From the NCBI RefSeq assembly GCF_030295425.1, contig NZ_AP027081.1:1550001-1614000 (forward strand): DNA of 64,000 nucleotides, given 5' to 3'. Below are positions 17,792-26,879 of the stretch, piece by piece. Source of the DNA: Mesoterricola sediminis (lineage in GTDB: Bacteria; Acidobacteriota; Holophagae; Holophagales; Holophagaceae). Numbering within the stretch: position 1 is the stretch's first letter; each line of letters begins with the position of its first letter. A program made the position numbers and the translations under genes. The notes beneath the pieces are model-generated. The model was given only the letters and a program-made list of their open reading frames with translations, made no database searches and was not told the DNA's origin.

Positions 17792-19231
17792 CTAGCGGGT
17801 GCCCAGGTCCTTGAGGATCTTGGGATCGGGATCGTCCTGCGCCAGGATGGTGTGGCAGCTGTCGCAGTCGGCGGCGATGGTCTTGGAGCCGTCCTTCGTG
17901 GAGTGGCTGCCGTCGTGGCACCGGAAGCAGCCGCCCTCCTGGTGGCCGATCTGGTTGGGGTGGGTGCCCCAGGTCAGCTTCATCTCAGGGTAGACGTTGC
18001 GGGTGTAGGCGTCCTGCACCCCGGCCGCGGCCGCGTCCACGAGGGCCTTCTTGTCCCGGTAGAGGGCGGGGTACGAGGTCTGGTAGAAGTCCACGATGCC
18101 CTTGGCGATGGCGGCGGCGCCCTCGGCCTGGGTGCGGTAGGGGACCTTCAGGAGCTCGACGGCCTTCTTCTTGATGAAGGGCAGCTCGCGGCTGATCATG
18201 CCCTTCGTGATGCGGTGGTCGATGGCCCACTCGGGGCTCTCGAAGGCGTGGGTGGGCCGGTTGTGGCAGTCCACGCAGTCCATCTTGCGCTCGGGCCGGG
18301 GCTTCTCGCCCTCCTTGGCCTCGCCGCCGAAGTACTCGACCAGGTTGCCCTTGTCGTCGCGGTAGGTGACCTTGACGATGTTCTGCCGGCGCTCGTCGGT
18401 GGCGACGTACGAGATGCGCTCGGAGGTGTCGATGTGCCGGCCGTGGATGCCCGTGTTCTGCTCACCGGAGCGTCCGCCGATCTTCAGCATGAGGACCGTG
18501 ATGGACGGCGTGTTGCCCTCGTCGTCCAGGTAGTGGTTGCGCACGAGGATCTGGTTGCCGTGGAACTTCTGCGGCCAGTGGCAGGCCTCGCAGGTCTCCT
18601 TGGCCGGGCGGAGGCTCTCCACCGGGCTGGGGATGGGCCGGTGGTAGTTGTTGAACACCACCCCGAAGAGCTGGCGCACGCCCGCCATCTTCGCCGCGAA
18701 GAAGGAATCGACGCCCGGCCCGATGTGGCACTGGGCGCAGCCCACGCGGGAGTGGGGGGAGTCGGCGAAGGCCCGGTATTCCATGATCATGGGGGTGTGG
18801 CAGGTGAGGCCGCAGAACTTGCTGGAGTCCATGTACTCGACCCCGCGCACCGTGGCGACGCCCAGGAGGGCGATGTTCAGCCCGGTGGCGATGGCGACCA
18901 TGGTCAGCACCTTGCGGATGTGCCGGCTGGTCAGGTCGACCTTGGGCGTCACCTCGGGGGCCGTGCCGGCCTTGCGCATCTTCCGGAAGCGCAGCCACAT
19001 GCCCAGGGGCATCATGACCAGGCCCACCAGGAAGACGACGGGCAGCAGGATGAAGAGCAGGATGCCCACGTAGGGGCTGGCCGAGTGGGGGCTGGCCAGT
19101 TCCCGGAACCAGGACCACAGCAGCGTGAAGCCGGTGCCCGTGGTCAGGATGCCGCCCAGGATGCTGATCCAGTTGTCGCCGTAAAAGAAGGCGAGCCGGA
19201 ACCAGTCCGTCATCCGATCCTTCCAGTCCAT
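17792..19231 (-). CDS. NapC/NirT-type inner-membrane multihaem c-type cytochrome
   Basis: 479 aa. Three hydrophobic segments occur at about 21-42, 54-80 and 107-128, then a periplasmic region with six haem-binding motifs: CGLTCH (140-145, CX3CH), CAQCH (165), CEACH (214), CVDCH (319), CFRCH (435) and CDSCH (456). NapC/NirT/NrfH proteins take electrons from the quinol pool and pass them to periplasmic carriers. The size, added N-terminal helices and extra haems resemble ImcH-like cytochromes of metal-reducing Geobacter, which have seven haems. A role in extracellular or periplasmic electron transfer is therefore plausible but not proven. The gene is monocistronic, with a strong terminator at its 3' end. 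Confidence 0.88.
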   Translation of the reverse strand: MDWKDRMTDWFRLAFFYGDNWISILGGILTTGTGFTLLWSWFRELASPHSASPYVGILLFILLPVVFLVGLVMMPLGMWLRFRKMRKAGTAPEVTPKVDLTSRHIRKVLTMVAIATGLNIALLGVATVRGVEYMDSSKFCGLTCHTPMIMEYRAFADSPHSRVGCAQCHIGPGVDSFFAAKMAGVRQLFGVVFNNYHRPIPSPVESLRPAKETCEACHWPQKFHGNQILVRNHYLDDEGNTPSITVLMLKIGGRSGEQNTGIHGRHIDTSERISYVATDERRQNIVKVTYRDDKGNLVEYFGGEAKEGEKPRPERKMDCVDCHNRPTHAFESPEWAIDHRITKGMISRELPFIKKKAVELLKVPYRTQAEGAAAIAKGIVDFYQTSYPALYRDKKALVDAAAAGVQDAYTRNVYPEMKLTWGTHPNQIGHQEGGCFRCHDGSHSTKDGSKTIAADCDSCHTILAQDDPDPKILKDLGTR

Positions 19232-19288
19232 GGTGGTCCTCCTATTCGGATGAGATTATCCGATATTGGCCTTTGTTGGAATCAAGGA

Positions 19289-19978
19289 TTAGATCACAAA
19301 TCCGTCGGGCGCGTGCAGTTTACGAAGGCTCCGATCCAGGCGGGCCTTGTAACGGGCGAACAGATCGCCGGCCTGGGTCCAGCGCGCCCGGTCCCAGTCC
19401 AGGGCCAGCACCCCGTCCGGGCCCACCATGAAGTTGGTGGCGTTCAGGTCCGGCGCGTGGAGGCCCCAGGCGCAGAGGGCCGCCAGGAGGCCGCGGACGG
19501 CGGGCAGGGCCTCCGGGGCCCAGGTCCGGGGCCAGGGGTCCCCCGGCGCCAGGCGGGTCAGGTAGGCGCCCTCGCAGCCCCAGAGGCGGGGCCGGAAGGC
19601 GAAGCCGAGGGGTTCCACCGTGGGGAAGCCCGCTTCCCAGAGGGCCCGGTGGACGGCCAATTCCTGGGCGAAGCGGCCGGGACCCGGGTAGACCCGTCCG
19701 TTCAGGTGGCGGACCAGGCCGCCGCGCCGGTACGGCCGGATCACGGCCGCCCCGCACCGGAACACGCCGCCCCGGCCGAAGGCGCCCCCCAGGCCCTCGG
19801 GCTCGCCCGCGGGCATCCGGGCGGGGTCGCCCACGAAGGTCCAGCCGGGGCCGAGGCCCGGCAGGTCCGCCCCCTCCACCCGGGTGAGCGGCGTCAGGGC
19901 CGGCCGGAGGGCATAGGGCCAGGCGGCGGGCAGGGGCGGCGCGCCCGGGATGGGCGGGAAGGGGGGCATGGCAGCCAT
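19289..19978 (-). CDS. Kdo/WaaP-type lipopolysaccharide kinase-like protein
   Basis: 229 aa. The kinase catalytic loop HAPDLNATNFMVG (H174, D177, N182) and the metal-binding LDWDRA (D194) match the Kdo kinase/WaaP family of small protein-kinase-like enzymes that phosphorylate the inner core of lipopolysaccharide. An N-terminal lobe has the RPYRRGGLVRHL stretch typical of KdkA. The ATG at 19978 starts 1 bp after the aat stop (TAGAATG), so the two are cotranscribed; ATG 19969 is an alternative start. The Pro-rich N-terminus is unusual. Family assignment is fairly secure, the exact acceptor sugar is not. Confidence 0.8.
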   Translation of the reverse strand: MAAMPPFPPIPGAPPLPAAWPYALRPALTPLTRVEGADLPGLGPGWTFVGDPARMPAGEPEGLGGAFGRGGVFRCGAAVIRPYRRGGLVRHLNGRVYPGPGRFAQELAVHRALWEAGFPTVEPLGFAFRPRLWGCEGAYLTRLAPGDPWPRTWAPEALPAVRGLLAALCAWGLHAPDLNATNFMVGPDGVLALDWDRARWTQAGDLFARYKARLDRSLRKLHAPDGFVI

Positions 19979-19979
19979 T

Positions 19980-20660
19980 CTACTCGGCCCAGGACCCGCG
20001 GCGGGTGGGCACCTGCAGCGCCCGGGCCAGCCGGTCCAGGAACGCCGCCCGGGAGATCGTCCGGGCCCCCAGGGTCTCCAGGTTGGCGTTGGGCACCTGG
20101 CCGTCCACCAGCTGGAAGTTCCAGGCGGCCAGGGTGTCCAGGAGGGCCTGGAAGGCCGCGCGACTGGCGTAGGCCTCCAGGCTGAACATGCTCTCCCCGA
20201 AGAAGGCCGCCCCGAGGGAGACCCCGTAGAGCCCGCCCATGAGCTCGCCGTCCCGGTAGGCCTCGAAGCTGTGGGCGTAGCCCGCCGCGTGGAGGGCCCC
20301 GTAGGCCGCCTCCATCTCCTCCGTGATCCAGGTGCCGTCCTGGCCGGCCCGGGGCACCCGGGCGCACTGGGCGATGACCTCGGCGAAGCGGGTGTCCCGG
20401 CGGATCTCGAAGGGCCGGCGGGCCAGGGCCTTGCGGGCGGAGCGGGGCAGGCGCCCGTCCCCGGGCAGGAAGACCGCCCGCTCGGGCGGAGACCACCAGA
20501 GGATGGGCGACCCCTCCCCGTACCAGGGGAAGATCCCCAGGGCGTAGGCCTGGACCAGCCGTTCCACGGACAGGTCCCCCCCCACGGCCAGGAGGCCGTC
20601 GGGGGCCGACCGCCGGGGGTCGGGGAAGACCGGGGCCTCGGCCAGCGCGAAGACCGGCAT
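19980..20660 (-). CDS. aat: leucyl/phenylalanyl-tRNA--protein transferase
   Basis: 226 aa, the usual size. Aat adds Leu or Phe from tRNA to N-terminal Arg/Lys of proteins, marking them for ClpS/ClpAP (the N-end rule). Signatures are GLLAVGGDLSVERLVQAYALGIFPWY, WWSPPERAVFLP, HSFEAYRDGELMGGLYGVS, FFGESMFS and VDGQVPN. It follows the SpoIID gene directly and precedes the Kdo-kinase-like gene, forming a tight minus-strand cluster. Confidence 0.95.
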   Translation of the reverse strand: MPVFALAEAPVFPDPRRSAPDGLLAVGGDLSVERLVQAYALGIFPWYGEGSPILWWSPPERAVFLPGDGRLPRSARKALARRPFEIRRDTRFAEVIAQCARVPRAGQDGTWITEEMEAAYGALHAAGYAHSFEAYRDGELMGGLYGVSLGAAFFGESMFSLEAYASRAAFQALLDTLAAWNFQLVDGQVPNANLETLGARTISRAAFLDRLARALQVPTRRGSWAE

Positions 20661-20661
20661 G

Positions 20662-22746
20662 TCAGTACCCGATGGGGGTCAGCTGGATGCCCTGGTAGTA
20701 GTGCTTGAGGATGGCGTCGAAGGCGTGGCCCTCGAGGGCCATGCCGTAGGCCCCCGTCTGGTCCATGCCCACGCCGTGGCCCCAGCCGCGCCCGTAGACG
20801 ATCCAGCGCCGCTGGGGCGCCTCGCCCAGGGTCAGCATGCGGAAGACGTTGTCCTTCAGGCCCAGGAGGTTCCGGATGTGCATGCCCTTGAACCGGTGGG
20901 GCCGGCGCTTCGCGTCCCGCACCACCAGCTCCGTGACCCGGCCGTTGGCGTTGTGGGTGAGTTCCAGGGCCGAGATGGTGCGGACCCCGGCGCGCTGGGC
21001 GAGGCGGTCCAGGAGGTCGGCCTCCTTGATCTCCACCTTCCAGTGGGCCGTGGGGTTGTAGCGGTCCAGGGCCGTGCCGTCCGGGTCCAGGCGCCGCACC
21101 AGGAGGGGCGCGCCGCCGGGGGCGGGGAGCCACTTGAGCCGGTCCCCCACCTGGGCGTCGGTGGCGGCCACCAGGCGGAAGCTGCCGCCGGGGGCCTCCT
21201 CGGCCAGGAGGAACCGGGGCGCCAGGGCCAGGGGGCCCGGACCGCCGCCCTTGACGCGCACCTGGCCGTCCAGGAGCAGGGTGCCCTCCTGGATCTCCGC
21301 AGGCTCCAGTTCCTGCCAGAGCCGCCCGAGCACCTGGAGGGCCTGGGCCAGGGAGGGCGGCGTGCGCCACAGGGCCGGGGGGGCGATGCCCCGGCGCACC
21401 AGGAAGGCCGCCAGGGGCTGGTCCGCCGGGGCGGGGGCCGCGTCGCCCAGGAGGTAGACCGCGTCCTGGGGCCGCTCCATGCCTTCGACCACCTCGCCGA
21501 AGCCCAGGCTCCGGGCCATCCACAGCAGCAGGTTCCGCGCGGGGGGCGCGGGGGCGCGGCCCAGGCGGGAGGCCACGGCCTCGACGGCGGGCTTCAGGTC
21601 GGCGGCCTCCGCGGGGCGGGCCATGCGCGGGGATTCCAGGAGGGACGCGGGCACGGCCCCCGACGCCGCCAGGCGCAGGATCTCCCAGCCCAGCCAGGGC
21701 GTCTCGCCCGCGGGCGCCGACGAGCCCCGGAAGGTGAGGGTGCGGGGCGCCTCGGCGTAGTTGGAGACCCCCTGCAGGTAGGGGGCCGTGCCCCCGAAGA
21801 CGAAGGTGTTGTCGATGGTGGCGCCGCCCGAGTCAGCCATGAAGAGCGCCTGGATGGGCCGGCCCCCGTAGGTGGCGATGAGGCCCGACGTCTCGGACAC
21901 GGCCCGGTCCGTGAGGGACTGCTCCCCGTCCCGGCCCCCGTAGACCTGGTCGGCCACGGTGTCCAGCAGGTCGAAGCCGTCCTTGGCGCGCTTGCCCAGG
22001 TTGGCGTAGGCGTAGGTGCGCGCAGCCACCGCCTGGGCCTTCAGGGCCTCCAGGGCGGGGTACTCCCAGGCGCCCATCTCCCTGGGCACCACGCCCCGCA
22101 GGTAGGTCTCCAGGTCGAGGGCGTTCACCACCGTGAGCCGGCCCTGGGCGTTGGGGAAGATCGTCGTGGCGCCGCGGTAGCGGCCCTTGCCCGCGAGGAT
22201 GGCCAGGTCCCCCTTGGGGGCCAGCGCCACGCCCGTGGCCGGCAGGGGGATGCGCTCGTAGCGCTCCGTCACCGCATACAGGGCCCGGGCCTTCCGGGGC
22301 TCCCCCGCGCGCTTTTCCGTGGACACCCAGAGCTCCTCCAGGCCCACCACCCGCAGCTTCTCCAGAAGGGGCTCGGCCTGCTTCGGATGCTCGTAGTGGC
22401 CCGCCAGGACCCGCCAGGTGCCGCCGTCCGGGACCTCCACCCGGTCGGGGCGCTCCCCCAGGGCCTCCAGGCGCTTCATGAGGGCCTGGGCGTCCCGGAG
22501 GGGCAGGGGGCCGCCCACCTGGACCCGGTACTCGTCCGTGGGGTCGGCCTCTCCGCGGCTGTCCCACCAGATGCGGACCTTCTCGCCCGGGGCCAGGGTC
22601 AGCAGGGGCCGGCCCTCCAGGCTGCGCAGCTCCCCGCCCCCTTCCAGCGACACGACCCATTCCAGGGCCTGGGTGTCGAGGCCCACCCGGATCTGGGGGA
22701 CGGAGGCCTGGAGGGCGGCGGCGAAGAGGACGGCTACGGGACGCAT
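20662..22746 (-). CDS. SpoIID/LytB domain protein
   Basis: 694 aa with an N-terminal signal peptide (about residues 1-16). The SpoIID domain is seen as VVNALDLETYLRGVVPREMG, then EALKAQAVAARTYAYANL, TSGLIATYGGRPIQALFMADSGG, and much later WGHGVGMDQTGAYGMALEGH. A large insertion of about 250 residues separates the two parts of the domain. SpoIID in Bacillus is a peptidoglycan lytic transglycosylase acting on denuded glycans; homologues in non-sporulating bacteria are cell-wall or amidase-enhancer proteins. It is the first gene of the SpoIID-aat-kinase cluster, whose start and stop codons nearly touch. Confidence 0.85.
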   Translation of the reverse strand: MRPVAVLFAAALQASVPQIRVGLDTQALEWVVSLEGGGELRSLEGRPLLTLAPGEKVRIWWDSRGEADPTDEYRVQVGGPLPLRDAQALMKRLEALGERPDRVEVPDGGTWRVLAGHYEHPKQAEPLLEKLRVVGLEELWVSTEKRAGEPRKARALYAVTERYERIPLPATGVALAPKGDLAILAGKGRYRGATTIFPNAQGRLTVVNALDLETYLRGVVPREMGAWEYPALEALKAQAVAARTYAYANLGKRAKDGFDLLDTVADQVYGGRDGEQSLTDRAVSETSGLIATYGGRPIQALFMADSGGATIDNTFVFGGTAPYLQGVSNYAEAPRTLTFRGSSAPAGETPWLGWEILRLAASGAVPASLLESPRMARPAEAADLKPAVEAVASRLGRAPAPPARNLLLWMARSLGFGEVVEGMERPQDAVYLLGDAAPAPADQPLAAFLVRRGIAPPALWRTPPSLAQALQVLGRLWQELEPAEIQEGTLLLDGQVRVKGGGPGPLALAPRFLLAEEAPGGSFRLVAATDAQVGDRLKWLPAPGGAPLLVRRLDPDGTALDRYNPTAHWKVEIKEADLLDRLAQRAGVRTISALELTHNANGRVTELVVRDAKRRPHRFKGMHIRNLLGLKDNVFRMLTLGEAPQRRWIVYGRGWGHGVGMDQTGAYGMALEGHAFDAILKHYYQGIQLTPIGY

Positions 22747-23028
22747 GGCTTCAGCTTACTACCGGGGCGGGGTCGGTTCCGACCGTCTGCTTGGTCAGAG
22801 CCGTGGGATCAGGGGGCGGGCCGGAAAAAGTCGGCCAGGAGGGTTGCGGTCATGAATGGTTAATTTATACTGGGAGGGTCCAACCCCGCCCGTGCCCAGG
22901 AACCTCCATGCTGCGCTGCTGTCCGACCGAACTCATCGGCATCCCGCGCCTGCGGTGGGCGGAACTGAAGGATCTCGTCCGCTGGCGCCGCAGGCGATGC
23001 CGGCGGCGGCGGCGGAGCCTCGATCCCC

Positions 23029-24639
23029 TCAGAGCTTGTCCCAGTGGCTGGGGTCGTAGGTGTGCCGCAGGTGGTGCGCCGTGTCGAGCTGCGCGACCCG
23101 GTGGGAGCCGGACGTGTCGTCCATGACGGCCTGCCACCGCGTGTAGGATTCCAGGGCCCAGGCCCCGGCCTCGCGGCTGCCGTTGCCGCTCCAGCCCGCG
23201 CCGCCGTAGGGGACGTGGGCCTCGGTGCCGCTGGTGGAGGCGTTGATGAAGACCAGCCCCGCGCGGACCTCCCGCTTGAACCGCTCGATGGTGCGCCGGT
23301 CCTCGGCGTAGAGGGCCGCTGAGAAGCCGTAGGGCGTCGCGTTGGCCCAGGCCAGGGCCTGATCCAGGTCCTCCACCCGGCAGAGGTTCACGGTGGGGCC
23401 CAGGATCTCCGTCTGGAAGAGCTTCATCTCGGGCGTCACGCCCTCCCACACGCAGGGCTCCACGAAGTGGCCCTTGACCACCGGGCCCAGGACGCGCGCG
23501 GTGCGGTTGTCCTCGGTGATGCGGGCGCCGCCGCGGACGAGGGCCGCGCCGTCCTCCTGGCCCATGGCCCAGTGGGCCTCGAAGGCCTTGGTGAAGCGGG
23601 CGTTGAGCATGGGCCCGAAGAACACCTCCGGGTGGGTGATGGGGTTCCCGATGGGCAGGGCGTCGGTCGCCGCCAGGAAGGCCTCCCGGAAGGCGGGGTA
23701 CAGGTCCTGGTGGACCAGGATGTTGCCCACGGACGTGCGCCGCTGGCCGGCGGTGCCGAAGGCGCCCCACAGGGCGCCCTGGACGGCGGCCTCCAGGTCG
23801 CAGCCGGGCATGACCAGCAGGGGGTTCTTGCCGCTCAGCTCCAGGCTCGGGACCAGGAGGTTGCGGCCGGCGGCCTCGGCGACCAGCTTCCCGACGGCGG
23901 TGGCGCCCGAGAAGCAGAACTTCTGGTAGAAGCCCTTGTCCAGGCCGGCCACCACGTGCTTCCCGCAGCCGGTGCGGCCCTTGCCGTTGAGGATGTTCAC
24001 GACGCCGGGGGGCAGGCCCGCGTCCATCATGCAACGGGCCAGGAGATAGGCGGTGGTGGGGGCGTCCTCGGAGGCCTTCCAGACCACCGTGTTCCCGCAG
24101 AGGATGGCGGGGATGACCCGGGCCGCGGGGGTGGAGAGGGGGAAGGCCCCGCCGGCCATGACGGCCACGACGCCCAGGGGGCGGCGGTAGGTGGTGATGG
24201 CGCGGTCGGGAAGCTCGCTCGGGATCGTCTGTCCGTGCAGCCGGCGGCCTTCGCCCTGGTAGTAGGCGCAGAGGTCGATGGCCTCCTGCACCTCGGCCTG
24301 GGCCTCCCTCGGCGGCTTGCCCACTTCCCGGGTGATGATGGCCGCCAGTTTGTCCTTGTGGCGGGCCAGGCCCTCGCCGATGCGGCCCACGAGGGCGCCC
24401 CGGAGGGGGGCCGGCGTGGCGCTCCAGGCCGGGAAGGCGGCCGCGGCGGCCCTGGCGGCCTTCTCCACGTCGCGCTCCCCGCATTCGGGGAAGATGCCCA
24501 CCGTATCCCGGGTGTCGATGGGGGAACGGGAGTCGAAGGAGGGGAGATCCCCCTCGACCTCGCGGCCCCCGATCCAGTTGAACCCGATGACAGTCCGGCC
24601 ATGGCTCGCGACCGAGGGGGCGTTCTCCTTCAGGTGCAT
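23029..24639 (-). CDS. aldehyde dehydrogenase superfamily protein lacking the catalytic cysteine
   Basis: 536 aa from ATG 24639 (GGAG site upstream; the longer frame to 24729 lacks homologous sequence). Seen are the Rossmann/NAD region PLGVVAVMAGGAFPLSTPA, VVWKASEDAP, the base E267 in LELSGKNP, and the C-terminal PYGGAGWSGNGSREAG. At the position of the nucleophile, GTAGQRCT in ALDH7-like enzymes, the sequence reads GTAGQRRT: residue 301 is Arg (codon CGC at 23739-23737), one base from TGC Cys. The E267-to-301 spacing equals the canonical 34. The enzyme should be inactive as a dehydrogenase, unless this is a sequencing error. It is divergent from a FAD oxidoreductase. Confidence 0.88.
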   Translation of the reverse strand: MHLKENAPSVASHGRTVIGFNWIGGREVEGDLPSFDSRSPIDTRDTVGIFPECGERDVEKAARAAAAAFPAWSATPAPLRGALVGRIGEGLARHKDKLAAIITREVGKPPREAQAEVQEAIDLCAYYQGEGRRLHGQTIPSELPDRAITTYRRPLGVVAVMAGGAFPLSTPAARVIPAILCGNTVVWKASEDAPTTAYLLARCMMDAGLPPGVVNILNGKGRTGCGKHVVAGLDKGFYQKFCFSGATAVGKLVAEAAGRNLLVPSLELSGKNPLLVMPGCDLEAAVQGALWGAFGTAGQRRTSVGNILVHQDLYPAFREAFLAATDALPIGNPITHPEVFFGPMLNARFTKAFEAHWAMGQEDGAALVRGGARITEDNRTARVLGPVVKGHFVEPCVWEGVTPEMKLFQTEILGPTVNLCRVEDLDQALAWANATPYGFSAALYAEDRRTIERFKREVRAGLVFINASTSGTEAHVPYGGAGWSGNGSREAGAWALESYTRWQAVMDDTSGSHRVAQLDTAHHLRHTYDPSHWDKL

Positions 24640-24795
24640 GGGCTCTCCGAGGCTTTTGATCCAGGTAGAAGCATAGCGGGAGGCGCGGGGAATCGGCACC
24701 CCCCGGCGGCGGCCCGGGCCGGTCCGCAACTTGTGACGGCGATCCTAGCGTCCTTCCGCCCGGGTCCGGCCATACTTGCAGGTTCGGAGGAAGCC

Positions 24796-26037
24796 TTGCG
24801 TAGATTCGACCTTGTCGTTGTTGGCGCCGGCATCGGCGGCGGTTCCCTCGTCTACAACCTGCTGAAGCAGGGGTTCACGGGCTCCATCCTCGTGGTGGAC
24901 CGGGGCGAGGCGGTGGCCACGGGGGCCTCGGCCTATTCCGCGGGCGGCTTCCGGAACCTGTGGACGACCCCCATCAACCAGCAGCTCTGCACGAAGGGCA
25001 TCGAAGTGCTGAAGTCCTTCCAGGAGGACATGGGCGTCAGCATCGGGTTCCGCCAGTGCGGGTACCTCTTCACCTACTACAAGGATTCCTGGGCCCGCAT
25101 CCCCGCCGCGGCCGAGATCTGGAAGGCCAACGGCGTCAACTTCGACCTCATCACCCCCGCCCAGGTGGAGGCCATCATCCCCGGCCTGCGCGCCTCCGTG
25201 GAGGCCGTGGACCCCGACGTCCGGGACTTCCTGGGCATGGAGGACATCGCCGGCGGCGTGCTCGGCCGTGACTGCGGCAGCTTCGATCCCAGCCAGGCCG
25301 CGGCCGGCTACTTCGAGCGCGCCCTGGCCGACTTCAAGGCCCGCCCCGTCCTCGAGCTCAAGACCGAGGCCCTGGCCGTGACCTTCGACGCCGCGGGCCG
25401 CGCCACCGGCCTGCGCCTCAAGGGCCCCTCGGGCGCCGAGGAGACCGTCGAGGCCGGCATCGTCGCCCTCTGCTCCGGCCCCCACACGAACAACCTGCTC
25501 CGGGCCTCCGGGTGCCCCGACACGGACCTCATGCCCATCATCAGCCAGAAGCGCATGATGTTCGTGACCGACTTCCCCGACCAGGACCCCCGCTGGGAGG
25601 ACATCCCCCTCACCATCATCGACCAGGGGATCTACTTCAAGAACGAGAGCGGCAACTTCCTCATCGGCAAGGCCAAGCCCGACACCCCGGACAGCCTCGA
25701 GACCACGTTCGAGCCCGACTACTACGTCGAGGAGATCAACCTGGTGATGCAGGAGCGCATGCCCCCCACCGCCACCTGCAAGCTCAAGAGCGGCTGGGCC
25801 TACCTCTACGACACCACCGGCCCCGACCACAACGCCATCCTGGGCTGGCACGCCGAGCACCCCGGCCTCCTTCTCCAGGTGGGCTACAGCGGCCACGGCG
25901 CCATGGAGAGCCCCGCCGTCGGCATCTCCCTGGCCGAGCTGGTCCTGACCGGCAAGTACGCCTCCATCGACCTCACCCCCCTGCGCTGGAGCCGTTTCCG
26001 CGAGGGCGACCTGGTCAAGGAGACCATCGTCATCTAG
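24796..26037 (+). CDS. FAD-dependent amine/amino-acid oxidoreductase (DAO family)
   Basis: 413 aa from TTG 24796, which lies 5 nt after GGAGG; an upstream open frame lacks any support. The N-terminal dinucleotide fold is VVVGAGIGGGSLVYNLL and is followed by an acidic VVDRG and by ATGASAYSAGGFR, typical of the DAO family (sarcosine oxidase, glycine oxidase, L-pipecolate oxidase). The C-terminal FAD-contact motif is GYSGHGAMESPAVG. The substrate is not determinable. A DAO enzyme divergent from an ALDH7-like protein recalls the lysine/pipecolate (AmaA/AmaB) pairing, but the ALDH here appears dead. Confidence 0.85.
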   Translation: MRRFDLVVVGAGIGGGSLVYNLLKQGFTGSILVVDRGEAVATGASAYSAGGFRNLWTTPINQQLCTKGIEVLKSFQEDMGVSIGFRQCGYLFTYYKDSWARIPAAAEIWKANGVNFDLITPAQVEAIIPGLRASVEAVDPDVRDFLGMEDIAGGVLGRDCGSFDPSQAAAGYFERALADFKARPVLELKTEALAVTFDAAGRATGLRLKGPSGAEETVEAGIVALCSGPHTNNLLRASGCPDTDLMPIISQKRMMFVTDFPDQDPRWEDIPLTIIDQGIYFKNESGNFLIGKAKPDTPDSLETTFEPDYYVEEINLVMQERMPPTATCKLKSGWAYLYDTTGPDHNAILGWHAEHPGLLLQVGYSGHGAMESPAVGISLAELVLTGKYASIDLTPLRWSRFREGDLVKETIVI

Positions 26038-26101
26038 CTCCCTGCGGTTTACACCGTAGAATCGAAGGACCGGGGGCGGTTCCCCGGCCCCGGAGCAGCC
26101 C

Positions 26102-26863
26102 TTGTTCGACAACATCCACATCGCCTCGGTCCTCGTCACGTACGTGGCCGTGCTCTTCTCCCTGAGCGTCCACGAGGCCGCCCACGCCACGGCCGCGTAC
26201 CTCCTGGAGGATGACACCGCCAGGCGGCTGGGGCGCATGACCCTCAACCCCATCGCCCACATCGACCTCATCGGCACCGTGCTGATGCCCCTCATCGGCA
26301 TCCTGGGGAACGTCCGGGTCCTGGGCTGGGCCAAGCCCGTGCCCGTGGATCCCAACCGCCTTACCCGCCGCTTCCGCATGCGGGTCGCCTACGCCATGGT
26401 CGCCGGCGCGGGGCCCGCCTCCAACCTCGTCCAGTCCCTCGTGTTCCTCGTGGCCCTGTGCCTCCTGATCCGCTTCGGCCTGCCCGTGGACCCCGCCCAG
26501 CGGGGCGTGGTCCTCATGCGGTCCATGTACGGCTCCGTGGAGGCCTTCCTGGCCATCCCGGGCCTCTCCGCCGGGACGGCCCTGGCCCTGACCCTCCTGG
26601 GGCGCCTCGTGGCCATCAACATCGGCCTGGCCATCTTCAACCTGCTCCCCTTCGGGCCCCTGGACGGGGCCAGCATCCTGCGGGGCTTCCTGCCCTGGCG
26701 GTGGCTGCAGTCGTACGACCGGGCCCAGCCCATCATCGGTATCGTCCTGCTGGCCTGCTTCTTCATCCTGCCCCAGGTGATCATGGCCATCCTGAGCCCG
26801 TTCTACTTCGTGGCCGAGAACCTGTACCTGTACCCCCTGGCCCGCCTCCTGCTGGGCGTTTGA
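26102..26863 (+). CDS. site-2 protease family protein (peptidase M50)
   Basis: 253 aa with about six membrane segments. The zinc motif HEAAH (H24, E25, H28) lies in the first hydrophobic segment and the third ligand D187 in FNLLPFGPLDGASIL in a later one, the arrangement of small rhomboid-unrelated intramembrane metalloproteases of the M50B group. It starts at TTG 26102 with a GGAG upstream. Substrate unknown. It is followed after 16 bp by trpS, a frequent neighbour of this M50 type in several phyla, though no functional link is known to me. Confidence 0.9.
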   Translation: MFDNIHIASVLVTYVAVLFSLSVHEAAHATAAYLLEDDTARRLGRMTLNPIAHIDLIGTVLMPLIGILGNVRVLGWAKPVPVDPNRLTRRFRMRVAYAMVAGAGPASNLVQSLVFLVALCLLIRFGLPVDPAQRGVVLMRSMYGSVEAFLAIPGLSAGTALALTLLGRLVAINIGLAIFNLLPFGPLDGASILRGFLPWRWLQSYDRAQPIIGIVLLACFFILPQVIMAILSPFYFVAENLYLYPLARLLLGV

Positions 26864-26879
26864 GATCCGGAGTCCCCGA

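Noticed and set aside
19289-21523. 744-aa minus-strand open frame across the kinase, aat and SpoIID genes
   Set aside because: Only its last 229 residues match a protein family. The upstream part is an out-of-frame reading of aat and SpoIID, both of which have clear motifs in their own frames.
23467-24795. Extension of the FAD oxidoreductase upstream through the aldehyde dehydrogenase
   Set aside because: The FAD-binding motif and a GGAGG-TTG start place the beginning at 24796; the upstream frame is antisense to the dehydrogenase.
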